Assembly: GCA_037039925.1 (NCBI GenBank)
Contig: JAXRKP010000992.1
Location: forward strand, 32,501-96,500
Length of the DNA stretch: 64,000 bases
Origin: Doris montereyensis
Taxonomy: Eukaryota; Mollusca; Gastropoda; Nudibranchia; Dorididae
Reading direction: 5' to 3'
The notes under the pieces are model-generated. The model saw only the letters and a program-made list of their open reading frames with translations, was not told the DNA's origin and did not search any database. The position numbers and the translations under genes are program-made. This document shows, one piece after another, positions 12,724-48,820 of this stretch. Position 1 is the stretch's first letter. Every line of letters starts with the position of its first letter.

Positions 12724-13605
12724 CAGTAGCTGCCGCCTAAATACCCGCCACCATTATACCTGTTTCTCCAAATTGCCCGCAATCTCAGTGAAACCGATTT
12801 TTTCCTATATAAATTGTCCCTCAAAATGCCCATTTCAAAACCAAAATTTTCTCCTAAATATCCAATCTTAACAGCAACTGAAGGTATAATCTTCTCTAAA
12901 TTATCAAAGTATATCCATTATTAATCAAAAACATTTCTTCTATTATAATGTAATCATAATGCCAACGTTAAAATGGATAATTTATGCCGGTTAACAATTT
13001 ACCATGCATTGAAACAACCCTTCATCCAATGTAATGTAATAAATGATGACCAGTCCCCTCTTCTTAACTCAACCCACTGTACCGTACTGCCTTTGTCCTA
13101 TTGGATCACTGGTTTATCGCTAGGCAATAAGAACTGAAGTCTTGCAGATTTCGCCAATAGTTCTTTCCTTTAATGTCATAAGTTGCATAAAATTACCTGG
13201 CGTTTTTAATACACAGGGCATGCAATGCGTGTGAACAGTTTTATTACTCCCCGTCTCGCATCGGCCGTATCTGTTGCACCTATTCAGGTCTTCGTAATGA
13301 GGAATGGGCCATTATTAAGTTCTTGAACGCTTAGGTGATGAGAATGCGGGTGGGATACCCGCGTGCTCATCTCCTAAGCGTTCAAGAGCTTAATAGTTTC
13401 CAGATGTCCCTATTTCTAGCATTCAATTTGACATAAAACCGAGGACTTTTCTAATACAAACCATCTAATTATGAATCTCTATCCTTGTCTGTTGATTAAT
13501 CAACCCCAAATGTTTGCCCTGGCCGATTTTCGCCTAAATGCGTTTCGCCTAAAAAAAGTGTTTTCTCTGCTTCCCAAGCACCAGGTATTTAGGCGGTAAC
13601 TACTG
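12724..13605. mobile_element. 882-bp TIR element, pogo/Tigger-like, TA target site
   Basis: The left terminus 'cagtagctgccgcctaaata' (12724) is matched by the right terminus, which reads on the minus strand 'cagtagttaccgcctaaata' and ends at 13605. TA dinucleotides flank both ends (12722-12723 and 13606-13607), as expected for the Tc1/mariner/pogo group. A second GCCTAAATrCG-type motif lies inside each terminus (about 12775 and 13530-13555). No transposase frame is present, so it is non-autonomous. It contains the hairpin at 13313-13395. Confidence 0.75.
13313..13395. repeat. Long imperfect hairpin inside the 12.7-kb MITE
   Basis: The left arm from 13313 ('ttaagttcttgaacgcttag', then 'gtgatgag' and 'gcgggt') pairs with a right arm ending at 13395. 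The right arm, read in reverse complement, begins 'ttaagctcttgaacgcttag' and continues 'gagatgag' and 'gcgggt'. About 37 bp per arm pair with only four or so mismatches around a 5-base loop near 13352-13356. The size resembles a pre-miRNA stem, but the element context and lack of expression data leave its role open. Confidence 0.85.
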
Positions 13606-13866
13606 TATATTAATAAATAATATTAAACCTACTTGAAGAGATTTATCAGGAACGCAGCTGCTTCAACTTCAGATATTTACTTTTCTGATGATTCTGTGTT
13701 CTTTTGGTATATTATCATGCGTCATTGGGTTTAAATGATGTAGTGACTACAAGTACAAGTGACTTTGTGATATGACTTTGTGATATGGTCTAGTGGGCAG
13801 TCGCCATTATTAACCAACAGACAGGTTCATACATGTAGCTCACAAGAAAGGTGACGAGGAAGGTGA

Positions 13867-14605
13867 GTGGAAAACAGTAGTTCCTCTAAGCAAATATATA
13901 TTTATTTTAACCCATACATTCCTGCTCCCATAGGCAAAAACAAGAGAAAAAATAAATCTATGGATTCAGAGAGCGGCATAGAAAGTAACACGCCAAAGAG
14001 AAAAACATTGTGCGATTATTTTTCTCCATTTCCCTTGTTGTTTTCTCCATCAGAAGCTTATCAAAAACAAAAAGAAACAATGATTACCCGAATGAAAGAC
14101 AAGATAATTAAAGAGCTTTCCTTCCGAGTGGAAGAATTCAGAAGTCTTATCTTTGTGTCACAAAAAAACACACGATGATTTGAAATTAAAAGTGCAAAAT
14201 TATCAAAACAAGGTAGAGAAACTAGAGGATGAAAATAAAATTCTCAAACACAAACATCTAATAATAATGAGCAGTATAATGGACAAGAATCAGTTAGACT
14301 CTTTGGGATAAAGGAAACCACAAAGTATACAACATAGATTGTGCGGATAACATCATTAAAAAAAAATTAAAATCATTACAAACAAACTGAACATCCAAAT
14401 TAGTGGAGATGAAAAAGAAGCATGTCATCACCTTGGCCGTTATGACCAGCAATGCACAAGGTCAATCATTGTAAAATTCTCCAAATGGAAAACAAGGGAT
14501 ACTGTCATTTCAGCCAGGAGAAAACTAAAAGCGTGTCCAATTGTTATCACAGAGAACCTGACGAAATCCAATTACCAACTCTTCCAAAAAGTTAAAGCTC
14601 CTTTT
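13867..14605 (+). pseudogene. Decayed LINE ORF1-like protein
   Basis: An open frame of 103 codons (13867-14178) is followed, after a frame change, by a coiled-coil-like stretch (NYQNKVEKLEDENKIL, about 14200-14260). A second segment (about 14370-14605) has phrases typical of L1-type ORF1 RNA-binding domains: RSIIVKFSKWKTRDTVISA, then ARRKLK, then ITENLTKSNYQLF. At least two frame breaks and a stop near 14310 separate the parts, so it is not functional. A simple CT-rich stretch follows at 14610-14665, and no reverse transcriptase is attached. Confidence 0.65.
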
Positions 14606-14669
14606 CCTCCCTCTCTCTATGTCTCTGTCGTCTCCTCGCTCGCTCTCCCTGTCTCTGTCTCTACCTTGA

Positions 14670-14790
14670 AGAATGGAGATGCCAATGCCTCAGGCGATAG
14701 AGCGTCTGACTTCCACTCAGGAGACCTGAGCTTGATTTTCATGGCCCTCCTGTTAAGCTAGCAAAGAAATGGGTAGCTAACCCCATTCAG
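14670..14790 (+). repeat. Degenerate tRNA-like sequence
   Basis: The text 'ggcgatagagcgtctgactt' resembles a tRNA D-arm/A box, and 'gagcttgattttcatggc' about 30 bases later resembles a worn B box. It may be the head of another SINE. Support is weak. Confidence 0.25.
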
Positions 14791-15385
14791 TAAAAGTGAA
14801 AAGAAAAACAGTAGCATGAAAAGCAACTGCAAACTACCACACAGTGCCATATGCCTAGAAAAATCTGGACTCTTCTTCAGATTATCCTACACTGAACAAT
14901 GAGGAGCATAGGACTTGACTTTATTTTTATTTTATAAGAAAACCATGTTCAGATTTTTATGTACAGTAAGATGACAATCATTCAAAGCACATACATCTCT
15001 TCTTCTTTACCTCTCAGCTCCCTGTGGAGTTCAGGCCAGGCCATCAACAAAGAGCCGCCAGTCATCCCTATTCTACGTCAACATCTGCAACTCTCCTCGG
15101 GCTTTCCTCCGTCTTGCCATCTAAGGCATATGTCTAATGAAGTTTAACCTTTTGGATTTGGAGACGACAGAGCCGATCTACCGACCAAAGGGTCATTTTT
15201 GATCCACTGGACAGTTACTACAGGCCTCTCAATTGGCCAGCTAGTTTTTTATTCAGTCAATCAGATTGCTTCTTGCATTTCCAGCCATCGTAGCTATTCA
15301 ACGGCCATCAAAACTAAGCTTAGAGTGTGTGTTATGTAAATTTATGTAATTTTTGGGGTCTTTATAGGAACGCATCATGAAATCA

Positions 15386-15544
15386 TGTCAGACAGTGAAA
15401 CCAGCGACATTATCCTCATAGATTCTAATTGTTCATTTCCTAGAAGTGAATGTGATCCTGAAACTGATGAACACAATCAGGAAAGTAATGAAGAGGATGT
15501 TTGTAAAATTGTATCATGTGACCAAGTCAATTTTCTTATATGAG
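15386..15544 (+). pseudogene. Short acidic ORF, possible piggyBac transposase N-terminus
   Basis: A 52-codon frame opens MSDSETSDIILIDSN and stays acidic and serine-rich to its stop. piggyBac transposases often start with such D/S-rich stretches. A piggyBac-like end ('ttaaccttttggatttgg') lies upstream at about 15141. No catalytic domain follows, so the assignment is tentative. A short (CTTAT)n run follows at 15555-15585. Confidence 0.25.
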
Positions 15545-15589
15545 ATTATTAAAATCATCTTATCTTACCTTATCTTATCATGAAAGCTG

Positions 15590-16451
15590 CTTGTGATAAT
15601 ATGCCATTTATTACTCTTATAAGTCTCAGACTCTCATGTGCTTTTAAGCTTTACTTTCAATACGTAACTAAGATTAATTGACCTTGTGCCCTAAAATACT
15701 GAACTTACATTAAATTTAAATCTAGCAAAGTGGGAGTATCAACCATAATAAGGGTGTGTTCAGTCTTTCTCTCTGAACGCAGCGTCAGGCCTATCATCAC
15801 TGCCTTGGATACAATCCCAAGACCTCATGATCCCAAGTCTGGGAACCTATCCGGTAGGCTGCACCCTCCTATGATAAGTGGGTGGGTTTCAGCAGACATG
15901 CAATTGCCAGTAATTGTTTCACAAGTCCATTCATCAGGTTTGGTTTATACTATAGGTCCCCAGCACGAACTGACCAACTAATAAAGCATGACGATGACAA
16001 AAACTCTTGTCAATGATTGTCATGTCATGTATAGATATTAATAATAATATCATGTTTTTCAACTTTCACACACAAAAAGAAAATGCATACTCAGTTCCAA
16101 AGCAGAAATTATCTTAATCAAATATGAGATCAGGTTTTCCCATTACTGGGACCAAGTTTGCCTTGAAAGAGTGACCAAATCCATTGCCTTGCATCCATCA
16201 TTATTTCAACTATTTTGTTATTATCTGGAGTACAGTAAAATATAAACTCTATCACTGCTATAATTAATATGTCCAGAGCCTTTTTAGAGTTCTTGACTAA
16301 GCACCAAAATAATTATAATACAAATCACAATACAAATTATAAAATGTGAAAAGAAGAATTGTACAGATATTAGAAAATCAACACAATTGCCATCTTTGCA
16401 GGCTATTTTGTTCTTTTAAGATTTTTTTGTTTTTGTCTTTTTGGGGGGGTT
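15590..16451. other. Intergenic sequence downstream of the TMEM62-like gene
   Basis: No exon seen. A fragment with 'gacctcatgatcccaagtct' (about 15820) resembles the tRNA-like part of SINE family 2. Confidence 0.4.
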
Positions 16452-16457
16452 TTTATT
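16452..16457 (-). promoter_or_regulatory. Candidate polyadenylation signal for the TMEM62-like gene
   Basis: AATAAA on the minus strand, about 130 bases past the stop codon at 16589. It is the first canonical hexamer in a sensible place, followed by a C-rich stretch on the minus strand. It was predicted from position only. Confidence 0.4.
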
Positions 16458-16588
16458 ACACCTAATACATATACATATAAGAACGAAAAGAGTCTGAGCA
16501 AATTTGCTACAACAAAACCGTAGTGCTCTAATGTAAATAGACCAGCATATTCTAGTAGAAATAAAAAAATCACCATTACATTAATTGG

Positions 16589-40906
<24,318 letters not shown>

Positions 40907-41312
40907 TTTACGGCACACAATGTTGGAAGGATTGCCGGATCTGATAATGAACAGAAATTGTAGGAAACTGAAACTTGAAAGCTTTATATTGGGATCAAAC
41001 CATACACAGTCAGAACCATTTATAAATCATAGATCTGCTTACACCAGGAGACTTCTTGTGACAGGAACTTTGGCAATCACTGGGTTTTTTCACTCTTGGC
41101 TAGAGCAACGTAAAGCAAAATATTTCTCATACAGCAGGAGTCTTTGTGATATAATATATATACAAAAAATAACAGAAGAAACCGGTATCAAATATGCCAA
41201 GTACATTACCTTTACACCCCCCTTCATTAAAATGCATGTTCATCTTCATTGCGCATGTACTCAGTGAGAATGTGGTGAGTGAGTGAGTGAGAATGTGAGT
41301 GAGTGAAAATAT

Positions 41313-41742
<430 letters not shown>

Positions 41743-42269
41743 TACCAACCCAAACTTTCCTTCTTTACCTCTAACTCCCTTGCTATGATAAAATCTAAAG
41801 CAAAACTCCAGTCTAAAGTGTGTTTTCTCCATGTTAAGGAACTGCCATAATTCAAGACATACCATTAATTTATGATATCATTATGATATGATTATTATTA
41901 CTAAAGAATTTCTGTTTTAAATTTTATTTTCAATTCTTTAACATGTCAATTGACCAAATGGATATCCAGAGTTCAGCTACATGGCTGATATACACTGAAA
42001 AATATTATTATGGCAGCACTGCAGAAAGAGCTCATCCAAAGGCAATCAGAATTTAAAATAATTAAAAGTCGGTATTAGTTGCTAAATACTAAATTTATGC
42101 ACAAAAACCTTTCAAATTTAAACTTTAATAGAAGTATGATTCCCCATCATCTCTTCATCTAACTCCCTCCCTCCAAAATTCTCATGATCCTCCAGATATA
42201 TTTGTGTCTTTCTGATCACCATAACAAAGGATTCTTTATCTCATTCATTAAGTAGGGTATAATGTGATC

Positions 42270-42565
42270 ATAAAAGTTAGCAAAGTTCCTTCAAACATTA
42301 AGGCACACAGAGCCAGAGCTCATCCGGTTTCTATAGCGTAAAGTGGAACAGGTGATAATAATCACCTCCTGTACAGGATGCTAGCCTGATGCAGATTTCC
42401 CCAAGCTAGTGCTTGTACCCATTTACACTTGAGTCGAGTGGGGATAATGGATCTTTAATGTCTTTCCCAAGGAACACATCGGTCCGCTTAGCTTTGCTAG
42501 GATTCAAACCCGAGACCTCATGATTCCAAATTCGGCAGTCTAACCAATCGGCCACTGACACCACA
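42270..42565 (-). repeat. tRNA-derived SINE, family 2
   Basis: The minus strand reads 'tggccgattggttagactgc' (A-box side), 'gggtttgaatcctagcaaag' (B box), and the body with 'gggtacaagcactagcttgg'. Its homologue is at 17215-17480. Confidence 0.7.
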
Positions 42566-43369
42566 CATGTGCTCATAAAGACATTCTCTTTTTGTTGTAA
42601 AATTCAGAGACAGGCCATCATTTCATTCAGTCACCATCAAAATGCATGCAGCCAAAATAGCGGTAACTACTATGTCACTACTACATTTTACTACAGTAGC
42701 CTTTTCACTTACAGTGGGCCTATATTGTATTGTCAGACTTAACATTTTCCGTGGTTCTTGTAGATCTACTATGTCATTGTTCTTCACATTGACATTAACT
42801 ATATATATCCCTTTTTGTAATAAGGGCTGAAGACATTCTTTCTTACACCACTCCCTTTAAAATACCAAGTTAATCCTGACACAACAATTGCCAGTAAAAG
42901 TTTGAGTGTATAGATCTTTATGAAAAAATCTTCAGCTCATATCAAACATTACTATTATTTAATAATTAAGACAAAATTACCTGACAAGTTTCCTTTACAC
43001 ATTCCAGCCCCAAAAAAAAGTTCTATGGCAAATAAATTATTTCATCTATTTGAAATACTGAGAGATTGTTGCATCATATTATAATAATGTTATAATGTCA
43101 GTCCACAAATTCTTACAACTATGCTTAAAATAGCTGCTGTCCTTGCATTTCTTATTTTGAGAAGAAAGTTTTGTTTTTCTATAATTTTGAAAACAAATCC
43201 CAGATAGATCTAAATATATGGGTGTTGTGACCTCCATACCCCATGCTGATTAAAGCATTGGGATAACTGAACTGAAAGTTAGTTGGGCATATATATGCTA
43301 AAAAGGGTTGGGTGTAAAAAGAAAGGGATGTAGTGGGGGAGGGGGTATTTATTTCAAGTTCAAGAAAAG

Positions 43370-43580
43370 TTACACTTTAATTTCATTTAGAATTTTCCCA
43401 AATGTGTTTCCACAAGATGAAGCAAATGTGTCGTTTCTCCATCTCCATTCAAACTCCCGTAGGTAGCTGATGAAGTGATTACGAGATGTGCCATGCATTC
43501 GGTTGATCTTCTTCTTTGCATGAGACCAAAACACTTCAATACTTTGGAATCAGCAGGGTCGACAAAGTGTGACAAACTCC
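43370..43580 (-). pseudogene. Merlin-type (IS1595/ISXO2-like) transposase C-terminal remnant
   Basis: The minus frame ending at TAA (43370) reads SIEVFWSHAKKKINRMHGTS, then HFISYLREFEWRWR. The upstream frame gives HFVDPADS. ISXO2-like transposases have the same order: ...FVDPxT...NTIExFWxHAKRK...RMxGTSRxLFxxYLxEFMWR. Eukaryotic relatives of this bacterial family are the Merlin elements. A one-base frame break near 43553 and the absence of upstream catalytic residues show it is a fossil. No terminal repeats were located. Confidence 0.7.
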
Positions 43581-43584
43581 GACA

Positions 43585-44950
43585 AATTAAAATGTAGGAT
43601 CAAACTCCGATAAAAATAATTTAGGACCCTAAACTTCGATATCGCCGTTGTTACATAATAACAAAATCTGAAACCTGCCTCACGTGATCACTGCAAAAGA
43701 TTTTTTAAAATTTAGAACTCGCCAAATTTTCTTTAAACATTTCTCTTTCATATGAAATTAAAGAAAACAGAATAAAAGGTCGTTGACCTCACCTACCTTA
43801 AGGTGAAAAAGGACTTTTATTAAAAAGAGGGAAACTCTCCCAACCAGATGCCCAAGCATTACGTCACTAAATAAACGCCAGGGAAACCTCAGTCGACGGA
43901 CGCGTGCAGATCGCGTAACATTATGTCACATGCATTGGACCTAGGATTTTTACAGTTATGCCCCTTGACTGAAAAACATGACTTTTAAAAGCTAGTTTAC
44001 TCGCCTCTCAGTCCTTTGCTATCTCTTAAAGTCATATATCTGGAATCCTCATGTTCTAAGCTTTAACATGGTATATAACACTTGTAAGAAATATAACATG
44101 TACATTTTGACAAAAGAGGGAAATGGGATGGACCATTTTGTGAAACCTGCCTTACCAGTATTTCCATTCTATTGGTGCAAGCAAAGGGTCAAATTTTGTT
44201 TTATTGTGTCACAATGTTATAAAACTGATTCGAGATCCTTGCTGTTATATTAGCCAACACATTAATGATGCATGATCAATGACGATCATTTCGATCGTTG
44301 ATCTTTGATTGTTTTTTTTTACTTGAAATGCAAATGCAAATTTTTACATTTTACGTTTGAATCTAATCTAATCTAAACCTAGAGATCTAGAAGCTAGATC
44401 TAAATCTAGAAAAATAACTTCTCTGGGCCATTAGGCCTAGATCTAGATCGTCTGCATCTTCTAAAACAAGATCAAGTGAACATTCTTTCTATCTAGCCTC
44501 GCGGACACTTTCGTTAACCCTAATAACAGTTTTTTTTACTAAAATTTTAGTCGCTTTAGTCGGCTAGACCGTGGGTAAGCAGCTCCAACCGCTCCAACTT
44601 CATCATTCATCACATTGTAGTTGTAGCCGTTTAATAGAGTGCAACCAACGCTCATTATACTGCAGCCGAATTCGATTTTCAGAAAAGCAAAACCCTTTTT
44701 AGCCCCAAACCCTAGATCTAGATCTAGATCTATCCTCCTTGCAACAGCAAAAAAATATTTTAAAAATCGAAAAAAAAGAGAAAGTGACTTTTGTTTGTAA
44801 TCTAGATCTAGAATTAGATCTAGATCTAGATCTACTGTACTCTGATCAGTCTCGTGGTTGAGCATTTTTTTGTGAAAATGAAAGGGATTGTGTTCAGGGC
44901 CTATTTCGTTGTTGTCGATACATGTACATGTAGTGGTGTTTCTTTGTTGA
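43585..44950. other. Gene-free stretch with AGATCT-rich patches
   Basis: No exon supported. 'agatctagatctagatc'-type runs occur around 44380-44440, 44713-44732 and 44800-44834, giving dense BglII-like hexamers. The minus-strand frame across 44539-44865 reads DLDLDL repeats from these runs and is not convincing as a gene. Confidence 0.5.
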
Positions 44951-44954
44951 GGTG

Positions 44955-45430
44955 GGGGATGTTCGAGTAAAGGTCAGGACGAATGGTAACATGTTACATA
45001 CAGACTGTATCATTTCTTCCTCTTTTTCTTTATCTTCTTCTTTTTCTTATCGTCATCTTCCTCTTCATCTCCTCCCCCTTTCAGATAGTATGAATGGGCT
45101 CTGGGAGAAGCAGCAAAGGTGTTGACTACTCATAAGTGCGCTCAGAGTTCAATTCCCAGTGTGGATGCTCGTTTTGTTTGACACTACAGTTTAGGTATCT
45201 TCACAACAACAGCAACATTTTAAACAGTTTTGAACAAGTATATCTTATTAGGCACATCCAAAGATACTACCATGTTGCACAGGCTGTGATAGATTTCACA
45301 AAGCCACTTCCTAGACACCCCACTGAATTCTTCGTGTTTTTTGGAGCACGAACCCTCAAAGTTCAAGATTCCTGACACGATTTTTGTGAATGATGTACCG
45401 TGTTCTAAGTAGGCCCACAATCATTACTGA
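44955..45430 (+). repeat. Tandem duplication, unit A, with tRNA-like B box
   Basis: Unit A shares with unit B (45478-45810) 'ggtcaggacgaatggtaaca', 'gggagaagcagcaaagg', 'gtgcgctcagagttcaattc' and 'gctcgttttgtttgacact'. The middle phrase contains a B-box-like 'gagttcaattcccagtgtgg', so each unit may hold a worn tRNA-derived sequence. Confidence 0.65.
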
Positions 45431-45477
45431 TTGCGTATCAATCTGTGTTGGGTTATGTGGGGTTCGAATGGCTGGCT

Positions 45478-45810
45478 TGATGGAAAGGTCATGACGAATG
45501 GTAACATATTACAGAATCTGCATTTGTTCTTCTTCTTTTTCTTATTGCCCTATTATCCTCTTTATTTCAGAGATTGAAGGATCTCTAGGAGAAGCAACAA
45601 AGGCAATGGTTGTTCATTCGTACGCTCAGAATTCGATTCCCATTGTGCATGCTCGCTTTGTTTGACAATACGTTGTAAATCTATCCCCTGCCCCCCCCCC
45701 ATACACACACACACACACACACGCACACACCCACCTCCCTGAGTTCTCGAAATTTTTGGGGCACGAATATTCAAACTCCAAGATTCCTATGTTGGCGAAT
45801 ACCGGTAATG
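45478..45810 (+). repeat. Tandem duplication, unit B
   Basis: Diverged copy of unit A with 'ggtcatgacgaatggtaaca' and 'gtacgctcagaattcgattc'. It includes a C run and a (CA)n tract at 45690-45730. The copies differ by many substitutions, so the duplication is old. Confidence 0.65.
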
Positions 45811-46169
45811 TTATGATTAATTTGATGCGGTCTTTTTTCTAAAAGTGTGTCCGGAACTGTCAATAGTAGTTTTGTTCGACATGGGGTCGAATGCAAATCT
45901 CATGTTGATACCCAGAATTGAAAATTCCTCTTTGTACCTTTCTGTTCTTCCTTTTAATCATCGATGGGCCCAAACAATATCACTGGTACTTCTATTCTTT
46001 CTGAAACCTCTACCTTTGGTCTTATTCTGTTCAAAGTAAATATGCTGAGAAATTTTCGAAGGGTGGGCAGTAGGACGTTTGATCTAAGATTTTCGATGGG
46101 TCCCTTTGTCTTATTTGGTTTGTTCAATAAGAATAGTTTTCCAGAGCCGATGTCAAGATGATCTTTTTG

Positions 46170-46393
46170 AATCAACATCCCATTAAACATGTTGCCAACC
46201 ATTTCTTATTGAGCGTATGTAAGGTGTGAGGTCTAATCTTGAATTTAGTTGATTCAAATGAGTCTAATTCTTCTTCTCCTTCGCATTTCTTTTCATATAA
46301 TTCCTTTATCTTCATTATTATCTCTTTATCATTACATAGTATCTTGCCGGTTTTGTACGATATGATTAGTTTTTCCCTTCGTTTTTTTTCCAT
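46170..46393 (-). pseudogene. Possible LINE linker fragment (third type)
   Basis: The minus frame reads SYKTGKILCNDKEIIMKIKE and continues LYEKKCEGEEELDSF. Many LINE proteins have a similar phrase between endonuclease and reverse transcriptase. It abuts LINE copy 3 but has no counterpart in copy 1. Low support. Confidence 0.3.
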
Positions 46394-46629
46394 CCCTCCT
46401 CACAGTGCCAAATGCCAAGTCAATAAAACAGAGGTGCAAGTCAATGTTTCTTTCAAGCAATTCGTTAAATAGTAACGTCACCTTACCGGTAATGTAAATA
46501 TGTGGTCCTGTACACTTCTCCCTGAGCTGAACCCACTCTCTAATGTTCTTCAATTTAACTCTCTATCCTTTTCCTCAGTTTCATTTCTAATAATAAAATC
46601 CTGACATAAACGTTTCCTGGTACGGTAAG

Positions 46630-46985
46630 TAGCGAATTCTCCCGTGGCATAAGGGCGAAGACCCCAAATTTTCGATTTTCACTTTTTTTTTGTACATATT
46701 TGAGATGCTAACAGGACCATCGTTATGGTGTATGAAGAATTTTGCAAAATTCACAATGATTACGTCATTATGGTCTATGTTATAGGGGCGATTTGTCAAA
46801 CTAGGACTGTGGCATGGGGGCGATGACGGTACTCGCCCCTTTGTCACTGTAATCAACGCCCGGATGACGGGCAAAAGAGGGAATGGCTAAGGACTGATCT
46901 TTGGCTTGCTCTGATTGATCAATAAGGCATTGACATAATATACTATACATGTAGTAGATTATTCACTTTTCACTTGCATTCGATT
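46630..46985. mobile_element. Unclassified insertion in LINE copy 3
   Basis: LINE sequence 'cctggtacggtaagtagcga' stops at about 46633 and resumes at about 46990 with 'tttgaccattccaaagttga'. The inserted part contains two related phrases ('gtggcataagggcga' and 'gtggcatgggggcga') about 160 bp apart. No target-site duplication or terminal repeats are clear. Confidence 0.5.
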
Positions 46986-47173
46986 GCTTTCCCTTTGTAG
47001 TTTGACCATTCCAAAGTTGATCTTTTTGTGTATTGGTACTATCGTTCCCTTTTTTCCAGTCATCTGGCGCCTGTTTTAACATCCATGCTTGTTGACATAT
47101 TGCATAGTAGTTTGTCTGCCTCTCTCCTTTGGTTTGTAATCATTTATGGATAAACGTGATCTGCTCCTGGGGC

Positions 47174-47445
47174 GTTTGATTGATTTGATTTACCCACATC
47201 CACAACTAAGATGATCTCGGGGGTTTTTGGTAGGATTTTTAATTTTTTTTAGAGGATCTTTAACGTGCACACATAGTATGTGATCTGCACACGGGGCCTC
47301 CCTTTTATCGTCCGTCTCCGATGAGACTAGGTGTCGATCCACCTACCAGGATCGGGGGGGGGGGGGTAGATTTTGCTCGAAAAAAATGTTAACCGTCAAC
47401 GGGGCTCGAACTCAGTACCTTTGGGTTGAGACTACCGAGGCCCCT
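47174..47445 (-). repeat. tRNA-derived SINE, family 1, with 12-bp target-site duplication
   Basis: It is inserted in LINE copy 3. The sequence tgctcctggggc occurs once at 47162-47173 and again at 47446-47457, with the SINE between. In LINE copy 1 the site is present once ('ctgctcctgaggctttt'). This fixes the family's ends: head at 47445 on the minus strand, AAATCAAATC-type tail at 47174. Confidence 0.9.
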
Positions 47446-48078
47446 TGCTCCTGGGGCCTTTCCTAGCTTAACTGTTCCTTTATACTGCAGCTATTTGATT
47501 TCTGCCACTGAGATATCTATATCTTCAGTTATCTCATCTCTATTACTTATTATTCTTACTATATGTAATCGATCTGTACGCCTTGTTTCATAGTATGTCG
47601 TGGAGAGACTGTAATAATTGCTGAAAACATTTTCTCCATGTTTTCACGATTTCGCAGTCTTCCTTTATTATATCTCCTTTAGCATTGAGCATGCTTCGGT
47701 CTTTCTCATTCTCATTCTCATGCGCTGCATTGCTCGTTGGAAGCTTCATTAAAATCTTTGTCCAGACTCCTCCTCATCGCTTCTGTTCTGCTCTTTTCAC
47801 TTCCTCTTTGGCGATGGTTCTTTTAATCATGTAATGTATCTATCCTCTGGCCTCTTCTTTTGTAAGTAGTTCTTTCAGGCTTCATTCTTTTCTTTGGTAT
47901 TCGTTTTGACATTCTCATTCCCTTGCTGTTCTTTTCATAACCTTTAATTGGTTTCCTATCACAGACCTCGTAAGGACAACTGAGGAGTGTGTCCTTACAC
48001 AGTTGCCACATTTCTTCTTTTGTGCTATCATTCAGATCAATCTGCCTTTCACTGATAAATCTGTTTATCCTAAAAATT

Positions 48079-48117
<39 letters not shown>

Positions 48118-48489
48118 CTGTGATAGCCAAAATATCTACTTTGAACTTTTCCAATTCTTCAAATAATTTTAGCTCCTTTCCATGTATTGCCCTAACATTT
48201 CTATTTTCCAAAAAATCACAGCCCCTGTTCGTTTATGTGGTCGTCATTGAAAGGTCAGTCTGGATATCTCACATTTTGTTCTCTGAATCAGTTTCTTTTG
48301 GGTAAGCAGGTGATTAGCCCACTGTACCCTAGGTGGATGGTGGGGATGCCACATTGAGGCCTATACCGGGCTCTGTATGTGATTTTTTTTGGTCAGCCAA
48401 GACCCGCCTGCAATGCACTGGTAGACTCTAGGGGACGAGGTCGCCTAGTCGCCCATACAGGTGGAAGCACATTCCCCCACTACCTGGTA

Positions 48490-48820
48490 CTTTACTTTTA
48501 CTTTTTCTTTTACTTTTGTTTTACTTTAGTTTTACGTTACGTTACATTACAATACATTACGTTACATTACTTTGCTTTACTTTACTTTACTTTACTTTAC
48601 TTTACTTTACTTTACTTTACTTTACTTTACTTTACTTTACTTTACTTTACTTTACTTTACTTTACATTACTCTACTTTGATTTGCTTTCCTTTTACTTGT
48701 ACTTGTAATTGTAATTGTACTTTTACGTTTACTTTTACTTTTACTTTTACTTTTTACTTTACTTTACTTTACTTTACTTTACTTTACTTTACTTTACTTT
48801 ACTTTACTTTACTTTACTTG
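48490..48820. repeat. (TTTAC)n / (TAAAG)n pentanucleotide array
   Basis: Purest at 48570-48660 and 48755-48820, with a degenerate middle. On the minus strand it directly follows the 3' end of the LINE at 48821 as a TAAAG tail. Confidence 0.95.

Larger units (their letters stand above)
46395..48470 (-). mobile_element. RTE-like LINE, copy 3, broken by two insertions
   Basis: Segments collinear with copy 1: 46395-46625 (LLERNIDLHLCFIDLAFG in the minus frame, against LERNIDLHLCFIDLEKAF), 46990-47173, 47458-47760, and 48115-48470 ('ctgtgatagccaaaatatct', matching the 31600-31700 region, plus the 5' region). Copy 1 lacks the DNA at 46630-46985 and 47174-47445, which are later insertions. A (TA)n run at 48080-48110 interrupts another part. 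Confidence 0.8.

Noticed and set aside
44539..44865. 108-codon minus ORF with DLDLDL repeats
   Set aside because: The repeats come from AGATCT-rich low-complexity DNA, and the remaining sequence shows no domain or splice continuity.
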